From contig NZ_VTVA01000004.1 in assembly GCF_008638345.1 (NCBI RefSeq), positions 301,003 to 350,827 on the forward strand: a DNA stretch of 49,825 bases, given 5' to 3'. Below the pieces are notes generated by a model. That model searched no databases, was not told the DNA's origin, and saw nothing but the letters and a program-made list of their open reading frames with translations. Position 1 is the first letter of the stretch, and each line of letters starts with the position of its first letter. Below are positions 9,274 through 17,781 of this stretch, piece by piece. Origin of the DNA: Pseudomonas saliphila (GTDB taxonomy: Bacteria; Pseudomonadota; Gammaproteobacteria; Pseudomonadales; Pseudomonadaceae). The position numbers were made by a program, and so were the translations under genes.

Positions 9274-11067
9274 TCAATCCGACTCAGCTGCCGCGCTCTG
9301 GTGCGGTTGCCTTGCCAGTTGTCGAAGATGCACCTCAGTAGGCGTCACGGTGTAAAAGCAGTTTTTGAAGTAGTAGGCAAGAAAAGGACCGTCAACACGG
9401 TCGAGGTGTTCGGGGCGCGTGAAGTCCGTTTCTGGTCTGCAATTCGAACTCACCGTGCCCGTTTCCAGCCATTGTCCATCCTCGAGCTTATAGGCTGATC
9501 CGGAGATATACCGAGCGGTACGAAATACCAGCCAGTCGACCGCTCGTGTTTGTTCCGGTGCGAGGCTGGGCCGGATAGCCATGCATTCCGCTTCACTTTG
9601 CATACAGTCTTTCTGCGATGCCGCGATCCTGGCCAATAACGTCTCTGGCAGCGCCTCAGTTGAGCGCAGCATGGACGCCACGGCAGTCATATCGGTGAGG
9701 TCAACCTCGGGCTCCCGGCTCCAGCGGTGTTCCTGCTTGCGCACCGCCGCAACGCGGCTGGCTATTTCCGGATCGCGTTTCGCCAGCTCGCTGCCCTCGA
9801 TCTGTTTCAGCGCGCGCATGCCGTAGGTCCCCAGATCAAAGCGCAGGTACGCATAGTCAAAGCTGGAGGGGCTGGTACGTCCATCAAGCAGTCGCTCTGC
9901 CTGGCTTTTGGCGGCCCATTTGCGCAAATCTGCCAGGGGTGAATTGACTACCAGCAGCACCCCGACGACGAATACAGCCAGCCAACAGTTGGCTGCGCGG
10001 ATCGGAGCCAGACAGTCGTTCCGACGCCAGACAATCAATATCGCGTAACTGAAACTGAAACCGCAGATTAACAACAGGACAGTGGCTGCCCACAGCCGAT
10101 CGACGGTGATGCCGTACTGGTCAATGCGCAACCAGAGGGCCCAGGCCGCCAGCACACTACTCACAGGTAGCGACGCAACAGCGACCATGACCAGGTAGCG
10201 CAGTGAAGGGCGATAGTCCCGATCACTGTTCAGCAGCACAGCGTTGAAGCAGAACAGCAACACCAGAGTGAGCAGCATCATCAGTGTCGCAGCACTACCT
10301 GTATCCCAGACCGGCTGAACACCGGTAAACGGCAAGGTTGCCAAAAACAGCAAAACGATGCCGGCAGCCAATGGCAACAACGCTTTTATCAGCACCTCAC
10401 ACATGACCTGGACGGTGGCGATAAAACGGATGCGCTCGCGGATATGAATCAACCCCAGCCCCATCACCAACCAGGTGACCGGATAGATAAAGGCAATGCT
10501 GTCGAAGAGCTCCTTGAAGAAGCCAATGCCGATCGCCGAGAACAGACCGCCCCAAAGGAATAACAGCAGCCAGAAGGCACCGACAAACAATCCCAGCTGG
10601 CCAATGGTGAGTGCCTGCTGCCAGGAAAACGACAACATCCTCTCGTAACGCAGACGCGGGTCGCCGTCCGCATTCCAGGTCCGAACAAGCATATTCACGA
10701 TGAATAGTGCGACGCCAACCGACACCACGAAGGCCGGAGTGAATGGATGGCGGTTATGGCTCGAAGTGCTTGCGCCCTCCTCGACCCATCCCAGGTGCCA
10801 ACCCAGGCCGAACAACAGCACACCTAGCCCAGCGCCCGCGATCAGGGTTCGCCGATCCTTTAACCGCTCCATCCCCAGGTAGAAAAAGACCGGCAATCCG
10901 ATCGCCACCGAATAAAATGCTTTGAGCCAGGGTAATTCGGTGACCGGCCACATTGAGTTCTCGACCGCGAAATGCAGGAAATACAGGGCATACCCCTGGG
11001 TAATGGCCAACGCCACGAGCCCATACCGCGTTGCAGAATCCAGTTGTGTTTCTGTAGTAGTGGTCAT
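9274..11067 (-). CDS. DUF4153-type multi-pass membrane protein
   Basis: A 597-residue protein whose first ~390 residues form about a dozen membrane helices and whose last ~200 residues are soluble and probably periplasmic. The pattern (YGLVALAITQGYALYFLH at the N-terminus, repeated charged loops, long C-terminal domain) fits the DUF4153 family, sometimes seen beside stress or cell-envelope genes. Function is unknown. The frame is open to 11127, but the ATG at 11067 is preceded by AGGGAAG and gives a normal N-terminus (MTTTTETQLD). A 192-base gap separates it from the next minus-strand gene, so a shared transcript is possible but not shown. Confidence 0.7.
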   Translation of the reverse strand: MTTTTETQLDSATRYGLVALAITQGYALYFLHFAVENSMWPVTELPWLKAFYSVAIGLPVFFYLGMERLKDRRTLIAGAGLGVLLFGLGWHLGWVEEGASTSSHNRHPFTPAFVVSVGVALFIVNMLVRTWNADGDPRLRYERMLSFSWQQALTIGQLGLFVGAFWLLLFLWGGLFSAIGIGFFKELFDSIAFIYPVTWLVMGLGLIHIRERIRFIATVQVMCEVLIKALLPLAAGIVLLFLATLPFTGVQPVWDTGSAATLMMLLTLVLLFCFNAVLLNSDRDYRPSLRYLVMVAVASLPVSSVLAAWALWLRIDQYGITVDRLWAATVLLLICGFSFSYAILIVWRRNDCLAPIRAANCWLAVFVVGVLLVVNSPLADLRKWAAKSQAERLLDGRTSPSSFDYAYLRFDLGTYGMRALKQIEGSELAKRDPEIASRVAAVRKQEHRWSREPEVDLTDMTAVASMLRSTEALPETLLARIAASQKDCMQSEAECMAIRPSLAPEQTRAVDWLVFRTARYISGSAYKLEDGQWLETGTVSSNCRPETDFTRPEHLDRVDGPFLAYYFKNCFYTVTPTEVHLRQLARQPHQSAAAESD

Positions 11068-11137
11068 CTTCTTCCCTGGGATCATCTGGCGGCTGGCCCG
11101 CGCATCACCAGTGAGAGTACTACGCAAGGACTAGAAA

Positions 11138-11413
11138 TCAGAATACGAACCGAATCGGCGTTTGAATTTCAGGGCTGGAATCGGTGCTGATCTCAAAGCG
11201 AGGCAAGCCGTTGGCTTCGCCTGTATCTGCGGTAGACCAGATTATATTTGGTTCGGCAGCAAGACCAGGTTGGCTCCATGCGGTTACCGGCTCGTCATTG
11301 AAGCTACCCAGCGCGATCAGAGCAGGACAGGCTAATGCGATGAGCGCGCCTATCATGTATCGCACAGGGAGGTGATGGCAGCTCGACTGGCGGTGGACAA
11401 ATCTGAAGAACAT
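11138..11413 (-). CDS. Small putative exported protein, unknown
   Basis: A 91-residue frame starting MFFRFVHRQ, with one hydrophobic segment (YMIGALIALACPALIALG) that could be a signal peptide or anchor, then a polar tail ending in RFVF. It lies 70 bases upstream of the DUF4153 gene on the same strand. The frame continues upstream to 11470; the ATG at 11413 has only a weak GGAACGG site. The family is not recognised and the gene itself is uncertain. Confidence 0.4.
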   Translation of the reverse strand: MFFRFVHRQSSCHHLPVRYMIGALIALACPALIALGSFNDEPVTAWSQPGLAAEPNIIWSTADTGEANGLPRFEISTDSSPEIQTPIRFVF

Positions 11414-11749
11414 AGGATATCCGTTCCATGTTGAATACAGCGTGTCGTCATTGAGGAGTCGTCCGCGCACTCCTGAAATCAGAGCGGGAATACAGGCGCA
11501 GCAGGTTCACTTAACGGGCTTGGTGTGAGTCCCCAGCGGGTCAAGATTGTGTTGCCCGATGGTGGGAAGTTCAATCTCCGCACTGCTGATTCGCGGTGCA
11601 GTTCTCAATCGGCCAACATTCTCACCCTATTGCGCTGCGCCGCCTCGGCCAGTACCCCTCTGTAAAGCTTGGTAAAGCCGCCTTTACAATCAACCCAACC
11701 GCCTGCTCGCGGCATAGTATCCAGGGGAACCGATCAACGAGACCCGCTA

Positions 11750-12244
11750 ATGAAAATATTTCAGATTGCTGCCATCGCAGGACTGCTCGCTGCACTCTCC
11801 GTCAGTACTGTTCAAGCCGACTCTAACCAGGCCGCCAGAGCAAAACACGGAGGCCCTGAAAAGCACCAGCAGTCACATAGACAGGACCATCAGAAATACG
11901 GGCATGCGCCACACTCGAAACAGAAATCCAGGCATCAGACACGCCGCTTTGATGATCGGCGAGGTCAACGCCAGGTGATCATTCTGCCGCCGATGCAAAC
12001 CCTGCATACTCATGTGCGTCAGCAACGACACCATATCGGCAAGGGCCGAGCCCTGCCGCAGCACGTATATATCATGCGCGGCAAGCCGCTGCCGCCTGGC
12101 TGGGGAAAGCGCCTGAGCCGTGAGCAGTCCAGACATTTGCCGCACTACTCCGGTTATGAATGGCGCCGAGCGGGCTCTGACATGGTACTGGTGGCTGCCG
12201 CAACCGGTCTGGTTCAGGAAATTCTGGTGAACGTGCTGAACTGA
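11750..12244 (+). CDS. CigR/RcnB-like periplasmic protein
   Basis: A 164-residue protein with an N-terminal signal peptide (MKIFQIAAIAGLLAALSV, cleavage after VQA), a strongly basic His/Gln/Lys/Arg-rich middle region, and a C-terminal block GYEWRRAGSDMVLVAAATG that is typical of RcnB- and CigR-type proteins. RcnB is a periplasmic metal-homeostasis protein; CigR is a Salmonella inner-membrane anti-virulence factor. The His-rich middle is compatible with metal binding, which is inference. The frame is open from 11669 but the ATG at 11750 begins the signal peptide. Confidence 0.7.
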   Translation: MKIFQIAAIAGLLAALSVSTVQADSNQAARAKHGGPEKHQQSHRQDHQKYGHAPHSKQKSRHQTRRFDDRRGQRQVIILPPMQTLHTHVRQQRHHIGKGRALPQHVYIMRGKPLPPGWGKRLSREQSRHLPHYSGYEWRRAGSDMVLVAAATGLVQEILVNVLN

Positions 12245-12267
12245 ACCGCCTGCTCTGGGCAGCGCCT

Positions 12268-12366
12268 TTACTGGTACATCCAGAAATTGGGATGGTCCAT
12301 TGGAGGCTGCCCGCTGTTCTGGAAGGTTGGACGAACGCGCTGCATAATGTTTTTGATAATGCTCAT
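12268..12366 (-). CDS. Possible 32-residue small protein
   Basis: A short frame starting MSIIKNIMQRVRP and ending MDHPNFWMYQ, with AGAGG 8 bases before the ATG. It lies in an otherwise empty 320-base gap between the CigR-like and prenyltransferase-like genes. It has no recognised family. It could equally be chance; the good ribosome site and the non-random amino-acid content are the only support. Confidence 0.3.
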   Translation of the reverse strand: MSIIKNIMQRVRPTFQNSGQPPMDHPNFWMYQ

Positions 12367-12437
12367 GATCAATGCCTCTGTTGATGAATCAGGGGTGAAT
12401 GATCAGGGAAACGAGGGTATTGCGAAAATTAATTAGC

Positions 12438-12458
12438 GCTATCCTGCTGATAGCTTTT
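12438..12458 (+). terminator. Hairpin with short T-run
   Basis: GCTATC and GATAGC pair around a CTGCT loop and are followed by TTTT. The stem is only six pairs. It may end transcription coming from the CigR-like gene; the 12245-12565 gap otherwise shows only the possible small ORF at 12268-12366. Confidence 0.35.
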
Positions 12459-12565
12459 CCCTCCCCTATTGAACGTATCGCCATGTGGGCTCTCTGATAC
12501 TCAGATTTCGCCCGCAAGCGTTTGTCATTCATCTCAGACGACCTTCACCCGGAGCACCCGATCCC

Positions 12566-13180
12566 ATGGCAAAAAGCAGACTTCCACGACACGTGGGTTT
12601 CATTCCGGACGGCAATCGACGGTGGGCGGTGGAGCACGGCATGAACAGGGAAGCAGGCTATGGCTACGGTATCGAACCGGGGCTTCAGTTGTTCGAGCAA
12701 TGTAAGAAACTCGGCATTGAAGAAGCATCCATCTATTGCTTCACCCAGGACAACACCAAGCGCCCGGCCACTCAGAAACAGGCCTTCCGTGATGCCTCGG
12801 TCGCTTTTGCACTGGAAGTAGCACGCAGAGGCGCCGCCTTATTGGTGGTGGGTGATGAGACGTCGGCCCAGTTCCCCGAAGAACTTCGCCAGTTCAGGGA
12901 GCGCCAGGGCGAAGGAATCAAGGTAAACCTGCTGATCAATTATGGATGGGAATGGGATCTGGCGGGTATGCGAACGGGCGAGCTGCGTTCCACCGCCGTT
13001 TCGCGCCTGGACCTCATTGTGCGTTGGGGCGGTGGCCGGAGGCTCAGTGGCTTTCTTCCGGTCCAGTCCGTGTATGCCGACTTTTTTGTCCTGGACCAGT
13101 ATTGGCCGGACTTCAAGCCACACCATTTTGACGAAGCGCTGGCCTGGTTTCGCAAGCAGGATCAGACCCTCGGCGGCTAG
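12566..13180 (+). CDS. Short cis-prenyltransferase (UppS-like) protein
   Basis: A 204-residue protein of the undecaprenyl diphosphate synthase superfamily, about 50 residues shorter than housekeeping UppS. It keeps the first signature as HVGFIPDGNRRWAVEHG with the catalytic Asp (residue 15), the IYCFTQDNTKRP segment in place of the usual FSSENWNRP, and the last signature as LDLIVRWGGGRRLSGFLP followed by YADFFV and WPDF. The Met before DGN is Pro and the R-x-x-G-E-x-R element is changed. It is probably a diverged enzyme or regulator rather than the essential UppS. The ATG at 12566 is chosen over the longer frame because MAKSRLPRH begins right before the conserved block. Confidence 0.75.
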   Translation: MAKSRLPRHVGFIPDGNRRWAVEHGMNREAGYGYGIEPGLQLFEQCKKLGIEEASIYCFTQDNTKRPATQKQAFRDASVAFALEVARRGAALLVVGDETSAQFPEELRQFRERQGEGIKVNLLINYGWEWDLAGMRTGELRSTAVSRLDLIVRWGGGRRLSGFLPVQSVYADFFVLDQYWPDFKPHHFDEALAWFRKQDQTLGG

Positions 13181-13300
13181 CCGTTCCAACCGACCCTCCC
13201 GTTCTGGACTCATTCTCATGAGGCGCACCCGCTGAGTTGAAGGTGAACGCTGGCGATTCTGACGGGTCTATCGAATACGAACATACCGAAGGAGAGATCA

Positions 13301-13606
13301 ATGGCCATTCTGAAATCACTAGCCACTGCAGTTGCTTTCGCTTCGATAGGCTTGAGCTTACCGGCCGCTGCCGAGAACCACAGCGATGCTGACCACGGCA
13401 CTGAGACCAGTGCGGAACATCAGCGACCCGCAACGAATGCTGGCGGAACCCCGGGTGATAAAGGCGTTGGCGGTTCCGTCGAGGTACCGGGTTCGGATAC
13501 CGGTGCCGAGGAAACGACTCCATATGACGATGTTGGCGAGGATGTCGAAGAGCCCCGCGACGATCATGAGCTTGATGATGTAACCCACGATCGAAACAAG
13601 GACTGA
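13301..13606 (+). CDS. Small acidic secreted protein, unknown
   Basis: A 101-residue protein with a signal peptide (MAILKSLATAVAFASIGLSL, cleavage after AAA) followed by a low-complexity, strongly acidic mature part rich in Asp, Glu, Gly and Thr, with no cysteine. GAAGGAGAG stands just before the ATG. Such a composition suggests a disordered periplasmic or secreted protein. I do not recognise a family. The next gene starts 17 bases downstream and is probably co-transcribed. Confidence 0.6.
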   Translation: MAILKSLATAVAFASIGLSLPAAAENHSDADHGTETSAEHQRPATNAGGTPGDKGVGGSVEVPGSDTGAEETTPYDDVGEDVEEPRDDHELDDVTHDRNKD

Positions 13607-13622
13607 TAAGCAGGAGACCGGC

Positions 13623-13952
13623 TTGCAGATTACTAACGATTACGATCAGGCAGAGCTGATAGAACGCGGCTTGTTCGTGGTACTCATGCAAGACGGGGGC
13701 TGGAGTATTGCTGACGGTCCCGGAACGCGGATTCTTGCCCTCGATGAGCTGGAATCCGCCGGTTACCATTTGCCTGTGCGATTTAATCGTTACGAGGAGG
13801 CGGCGTCAGCACTTCGCTCTGGCCCACCGGAGTGGTTCAGCATTCAACCCGATTCAGCATGGGTCAAACACTGTCTGAACGCAGGGGCAGAGTACTTTAG
13901 TGACTATGAAGCGCCCTCTGGCCCGTCCAATCTTTCCAGCAAATCTGGCTAA
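13623..13952 (+). CDS. Small protein of unknown function, TTG start
   Basis: A 109-residue soluble protein that appears to start at TTG, because AGGAG lies 6 bases before it and no ATG occurs near the N-terminus. The sequence (ERGLFVVLMQDGGWSIADGPG, then an Asp/Glu-rich middle) is not assigned to a family here. It follows the acidic secreted protein with a 16-base gap, so they are likely one transcription unit. Confidence 0.5.
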   Translation: MQITNDYDQAELIERGLFVVLMQDGGWSIADGPGTRILALDELESAGYHLPVRFNRYEEAASALRSGPPEWFSIQPDSAWVKHCLNAGAEYFSDYEAPSGPSNLSSKSG

Positions 13953-14360
13953 TTAAGGCCACCGGCGCACCGTCCGTCGGGTAATTCACACTAAAAAACA
14001 CACCCCGCAATACTTCCTGTCGTTACCTGGTCGGCTCTCTGCCGGCCAGAGGCCATCGTTTCTGCGCGCCTCGCCGCTCCGCTTCGTCTGCCGCATGCAC
14101 ATTTTTATCTCGCCGCACCTTACGAAAAAACCGTCCTTTGGCCATCAGCTATTTATCACGCGAGTGAACTAAATACGCGGCGAGGTGTCTAATTCGCCCT
14201 CGTTGAGCCTGCCAACCGCTTCGTTTAGGATTCTGGTTGTTCGCAACGTGCTGGGTTAGCCATTGCTGACAGCGCGAACAAACCAGTCATTTCCTACGTT
14301 ACACCAAACACAGCGCGGGCCTGCATAGGCAGGCACAAACGCTCAGGGAGATATGCCAGA
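13953..14360. other. Intergenic region before the GH5 gene
   Basis: No convincing gene in 408 bases. It contains GGTCGGCTCTCTGCCGGCC, which can form a short hairpin near 14029-14047, and AT-richer patches near 14100-14180 that could include a promoter for the glycosidase. No specific site can be named. Confidence 0.4.
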
Positions 14361-15401
14361 ATGGCAACCTCGAAAGCAGTCGGCAAATGGATCGCAGTCG
14401 TCACCTTTGGCCTGTTTGCAACCACCAGCGTGGCTTCTGCCGCGGTTGATCTGGTTGGTCTGAACATCGCCGGCGCAGAATTTACCAGTAGTGCGTTGCC
14501 GGGCAAGGCAGGCACACACTATTTCTTCCCTTCTCGCACGCTCCTGGAGAACTGGCGAGACAAGGGCATCCAGTCCATTCGCTTCCCGATCAAGTGGGAG
14601 CGCCTGCAACCTGCATTGAACAAAGAGTTTGATCCGATATACGCAGGATTGATCGACAAACTGTTCACCGATGCAGCGGCAAACGGCATCCACGTCCTGC
14701 TGGACGTGCACAATTACGCCCGCTACCGCGGCAATATCATCGGCAGCAGTGCCGTGCCCTACAGCGCTTACCGTGACCTCAACGAACGCCTCGCCAAACG
14801 CTGGGGCGACCGCAGCGCCTTGCTCGGCTATGACATCATGAACGAGCCCTTTGGCAGCGCCGACAAGACCTGGGCGAAGGCAGCACAGGCCGGCATCGAC
14901 GGCATCCGAAAACATGATCGTCAGACGGCTATCTATATCGAAGGCATGTCCTACGCCAGCGCCGAGCGTTGGAACTGGCACGGCAACAAGCTGCTCGCCC
15001 TGGAGGATCCGGTGGACAACCTGGTATTTTCAGCGCACGTCTACCTTGATCCAGACGCCAGCGGCAGTTACAAGAATGGGCCGGCAGCAGATCTCGACCC
15101 GATGATCGGCGTCAAGCGGGTGAAACCCTTCGTCAACTGGCTGAAGAAGAACTACAAGCGCGGGCATATCGGCGAGCTCGGAGTGCCTAGCCATCCACAG
15201 TGGCTGGAAGCAATGGATAACACTCTGGCTTACCTGCAAGAGAACTGCATCCCCATGACCTACTGGGCGGCGGGTCCTGCCTGGGGCAGTTACAAACTGT
15301 CGGTCGAGCCTAACAAGGATGGATCGGACAAAGCCCAGTGGGACGTACTGAAGAAGTACGTGGGCAAGGGTAACTGTTCAGTTATCGGACCTACGCCGTA
15401 A
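14361..15401 (+). CDS. Secreted glycoside hydrolase family 5 (cellulase-type)
   Basis: A 346-residue enzyme with a signal peptide (MATSKAVGKWIAVVTFGLFA, cleavage after ASA) and a single GH5 TIM-barrel domain. Visible family marks are IRFPIKWERLQP, LLDVHNYARYRG, the acid/base in MNEPFG (Glu162) and the likely nucleophile in HIGELGVP (Glu272). Members hydrolyse beta-1,4-glucans such as cellulose. There is no carbohydrate-binding module. GGGAG lies 11 bases before the ATG. It stands alone, so it is probably an exported degradative enzyme, or one acting on the cell's own cellulose-like exopolysaccharide. Confidence 0.9.
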   Translation: MATSKAVGKWIAVVTFGLFATTSVASAAVDLVGLNIAGAEFTSSALPGKAGTHYFFPSRTLLENWRDKGIQSIRFPIKWERLQPALNKEFDPIYAGLIDKLFTDAAANGIHVLLDVHNYARYRGNIIGSSAVPYSAYRDLNERLAKRWGDRSALLGYDIMNEPFGSADKTWAKAAQAGIDGIRKHDRQTAIYIEGMSYASAERWNWHGNKLLALEDPVDNLVFSAHVYLDPDASGSYKNGPAADLDPMIGVKRVKPFVNWLKKNYKRGHIGELGVPSHPQWLEAMDNTLAYLQENCIPMTYWAAGPAWGSYKLSVEPNKDGSDKAQWDVLKKYVGKGNCSVIGPTP

Positions 15402-15416
15402 CGACCATTGCCTGAC

Positions 15417-15446
15417 TCCGGTGCAGCGCATCCGCGCTACACCGGA
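15417..15446. terminator. Hairpin between convergent genes
   Basis: TCCGGTG-c-AGCGC pairs with GCGCT-a-CACCGGA around a 4-base loop. It sits exactly between the convergent GH5 and J-domain genes and could stop transcription from both sides. It could also be a REP-type repeat unit. Confidence 0.5.
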
Positions 15447-15460
15447 ATTCAATCCGAAGA

Positions 15461-16198
15461 TTATTTCAGCAGAACCTCTTTAGCACGATTGATCAGTGCT
15501 GCCAAATAGGTGCTACCGCCCCGGTCCGGGTGCATCTTCTGCATCATATGCCGGTGAGCTTGAACGATATCTTCCCGCGTTGCACCCCGCTCCAACCCGA
15601 GAATCTCCAACGCGTCCTGCTCTGACAGTGAAGGAGAGCCTTCTCCCTGCTTACCCTGTGCATCATCTCCTGCCGAGGACGGATCGTCTTCACGCCAGGA
15701 ATCACCGAAACGCCGGTCGAGATAGGACTCCAGCAGCCGCGCGGAATCCTCATCGCTCTGTCGGCAATAACGCAGCAGCTCGATGAATTCGGCTTCGCCC
15801 AGATCAGACAACGATCGCCCGCTCATGGGGCCGGCAAGTACCCGTCCAGACATATCACCGGAATCATGGTCGAGCGTCATTTCCAGAATGGAGGTCGCCA
15901 CGCGAGAGCTATTGCCTGGCTTGGGCTGCGCCCGCCCGCCCATGCCTGGCATACCGCCGCGAAGCAGCCGTCCCAGCACCATTCCCGGTAACAGTCGCCG
16001 GGCCAGAGGTAACAAGCCCGCCAGCAAAGCCAACACCAGATAAAACCGGCCACTTAGCGCGAGGACGGCAATGATCAGCACAGCCGCTATAGCCCCCAGC
16101 ATCGCCGCCGCCCGCGCGCGCTGGGCCGGCGGTTGGCTGCGCACCCATGCCCAACCGATGGCGCTCAGCAAGGCGGCGATCAGCAGTAAACCGATCAT
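15461..16198 (-). CDS. Membrane-anchored J-domain protein
   Basis: A 245-residue protein with two N-terminal hydrophobic helices (about residues 1-20 and 32-66), a Gly/Arg-rich linker, a middle domain, and a C-terminal J domain with the HPD motif (MHPDRG). The J domain would stimulate an Hsp70 (DnaK) near the inner membrane; the layout resembles TIM14/DjlA-type co-chaperones. Its start overlaps the stop of the upstream VWA gene by one base (TGATG), so the pair is translationally coupled. Confidence 0.75.
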   Translation of the reverse strand: MIGLLLIAALLSAIGWAWVRSQPPAQRARAAAMLGAIAAVLIIAVLALSGRFYLVLALLAGLLPLARRLLPGMVLGRLLRGGMPGMGGRAQPKPGNSSRVATSILEMTLDHDSGDMSGRVLAGPMSGRSLSDLGEAEFIELLRYCRQSDEDSARLLESYLDRRFGDSWREDDPSSAGDDAQGKQGEGSPSLSEQDALEILGLERGATREDIVQAHRHMMQKMHPDRGGSTYLAALINRAKEVLLK

Positions 16199-16899
16199 CA
16201 GCGGATCTGCCCGGTCAAGCGTTTGACCTCGTTCGAGCTGCGCTGGGAATAATCGCGCAAAGCCTTGGCCCCGCCCGAAGCGTACACGGCAACCGCAGCA
16301 AGCAGATCCTTCAACAGCTGGGGACTGCTGCGATCGAAGGGCGCGTAAGCACCACCTGAAAGCTTGCTGATCTGCTTAAACACCGCCGATGCATGCGGGT
16401 CGCTGCCCTCCTGAAACATGAACACCGGCGTACGCAGCATGCCCAGCTCTCCGGCGATATGGCAGAGCTCATCGATTGGCTCTTCACAGCAATCGCCGAT
16501 GAAAACAACGGCTTTCACCGGCTCGGTACGGGTTTCATTGCGGGCGTGCGCCAGAATGCGGCTGATCTGGGTAATGCCGCCCAGGCACTTCACGCCATTC
16601 ATCAACCCCAGCAGTTGGCCGGTCTCACGAACGAAGCGGGTGGATTTGAACTCTCGATAACCACGGTAATAACACAGCTGTATGGCCAAGCCCCCGATAT
16701 CCTTCGCGGCCAGAAACAGTTCGCTCTGCAGATGACTGGCCTGATCCCAGGTGGCTTCCCGGCTGGCGGTCGCGTCCAGCGCAAAGATCAGCCTGGCTTG
16801 TCCACCGGCCCCCTTGGGCAGGGTTCGCACCTGGTGGATAAACTGATCGAGGGCTTTCTTGTCGGACTGCGTAGGTAAGGACTTGTCGGACATAGGCAT
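16198..16899 (-). CDS. VWA-domain protein
   Basis: A 233-residue cytoplasmic protein with a von Willebrand A-like domain. The MIDAS start is seen in IFALDATASREATW (D-x-T-x-S) and a later strand VKAVVFIGDCCEEPIDEL supplies another metal ligand. VWA proteins bind partners through a Mg ion. The coupling to a membrane J-domain protein suggests a protein-quality or assembly function. The start could be either Met1 or Met3; no strong ribosome site is visible. Confidence 0.7.
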   Translation of the reverse strand: MPMSDKSLPTQSDKKALDQFIHQVRTLPKGAGGQARLIFALDATASREATWDQASHLQSELFLAAKDIGGLAIQLCYYRGYREFKSTRFVRETGQLLGLMNGVKCLGGITQISRILAHARNETRTEPVKAVVFIGDCCEEPIDELCHIAGELGMLRTPVFMFQEGSDPHASAVFKQISKLSGGAYAPFDRSSPQLLKDLLAAVAVYASGGAKALRDYSQRSSNEVKRLTGQIR

Positions 16900-17145
16900 C
16901 AGGTAACTTGAATGGAACAGGGGTAGCGGGCCGCCAAGCGGTTCTGGGTTCAGCTTACCGGTAAACCTCGTCCCGGTAGAACCCAGAATGTATCCCGGCG
17001 TTACCGCTCTTCTTGATGCTAGTCGTTCAAGCCACCCGCTGTGCTGGGGACCAAGGTCAATCCATCCAATCTATTGGTAGCCCATACAGTTGGCGTAGTA
17101 GGTCGTGGTCGGCCCGCCAGTCGGAATCATCGCGAATCGCCACCC

Positions 17146-17763
17146 TCAGGGCAGCACAACCAGGCGATTGGATAGTTCGTTACGCTCATGGGTGGCCGGC
17201 ACTTCGCGCTGCAAGTGCTCGCCACAGGCTTCAATACAATGGAGGAAGCCCTGCAAGACCTGACCGTTGCGCACATCCGCGGTGAAGCGCGCGACAATGG
17301 ACTCCCAGACGGCGTTATCTATCCGGCTTGAGATACCCCGGTCCGCGAGAATTTCCACGTAATGCTCGGCTTCCGAGACAAAGATCAAGATGCCGGTTTC
17401 GCCATCAGTATGGTGCAGGTTCTGTTCGATGAACTGCCGACGAGCCAGATTACTCGCTCGCCAGTACCGGACAGTTTTCGGAATCAGCCGGGTAGTCATA
17501 GCCGGGATGCGGAACAGCAACGCCAGTACTATAAAAACCGCCCACTGCGCGATCAGCATATAACCAGCGCTCAGCCATTGCGTAAAGAACACCACCGCGC
17601 CCGGGACCAGCAAGGCGATCAGACTGGCCCAGAGCAAAGGTATATAGCGGTAGTCATCCGCCTGCCCCGCCAGAACCGTTACCAGCTCGGCATCGGTGTG
17701 TAGCTCGACGCGATCAATCGCCTCGGCTACCTGCTGTTGTTCGCTTTCGGTGAGAAGAGTCAT
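17146..17763 (-). CDS. TPM-domain membrane protein
   Basis: A 205-residue protein with a TPM (TLP18.3/Psb32/MOLO-1) domain split by a two-helix membrane hairpin at about residues 40-85. Visible marks include HTDAELVTVLA at the N-terminus and TGILIFVSEAEHYVEILADRGI in the middle. It is third in the order lemA, TPM (signal-peptide form), TPM (this one), a cluster seen in many bacteria whose function is unsettled. Confidence 0.8.
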   Translation of the reverse strand: MTLLTESEQQQVAEAIDRVELHTDAELVTVLAGQADDYRYIPLLWASLIALLVPGAVVFFTQWLSAGYMLIAQWAVFIVLALLFRIPAMTTRLIPKTVRYWRASNLARRQFIEQNLHHTDGETGILIFVSEAEHYVEILADRGISSRIDNAVWESIVARFTADVRNGQVLQGFLHCIEACGEHLQREVPATHERNELSNRLVVLP

Positions 17764-17781
17764 TGTGTTTCCATCATTGAA

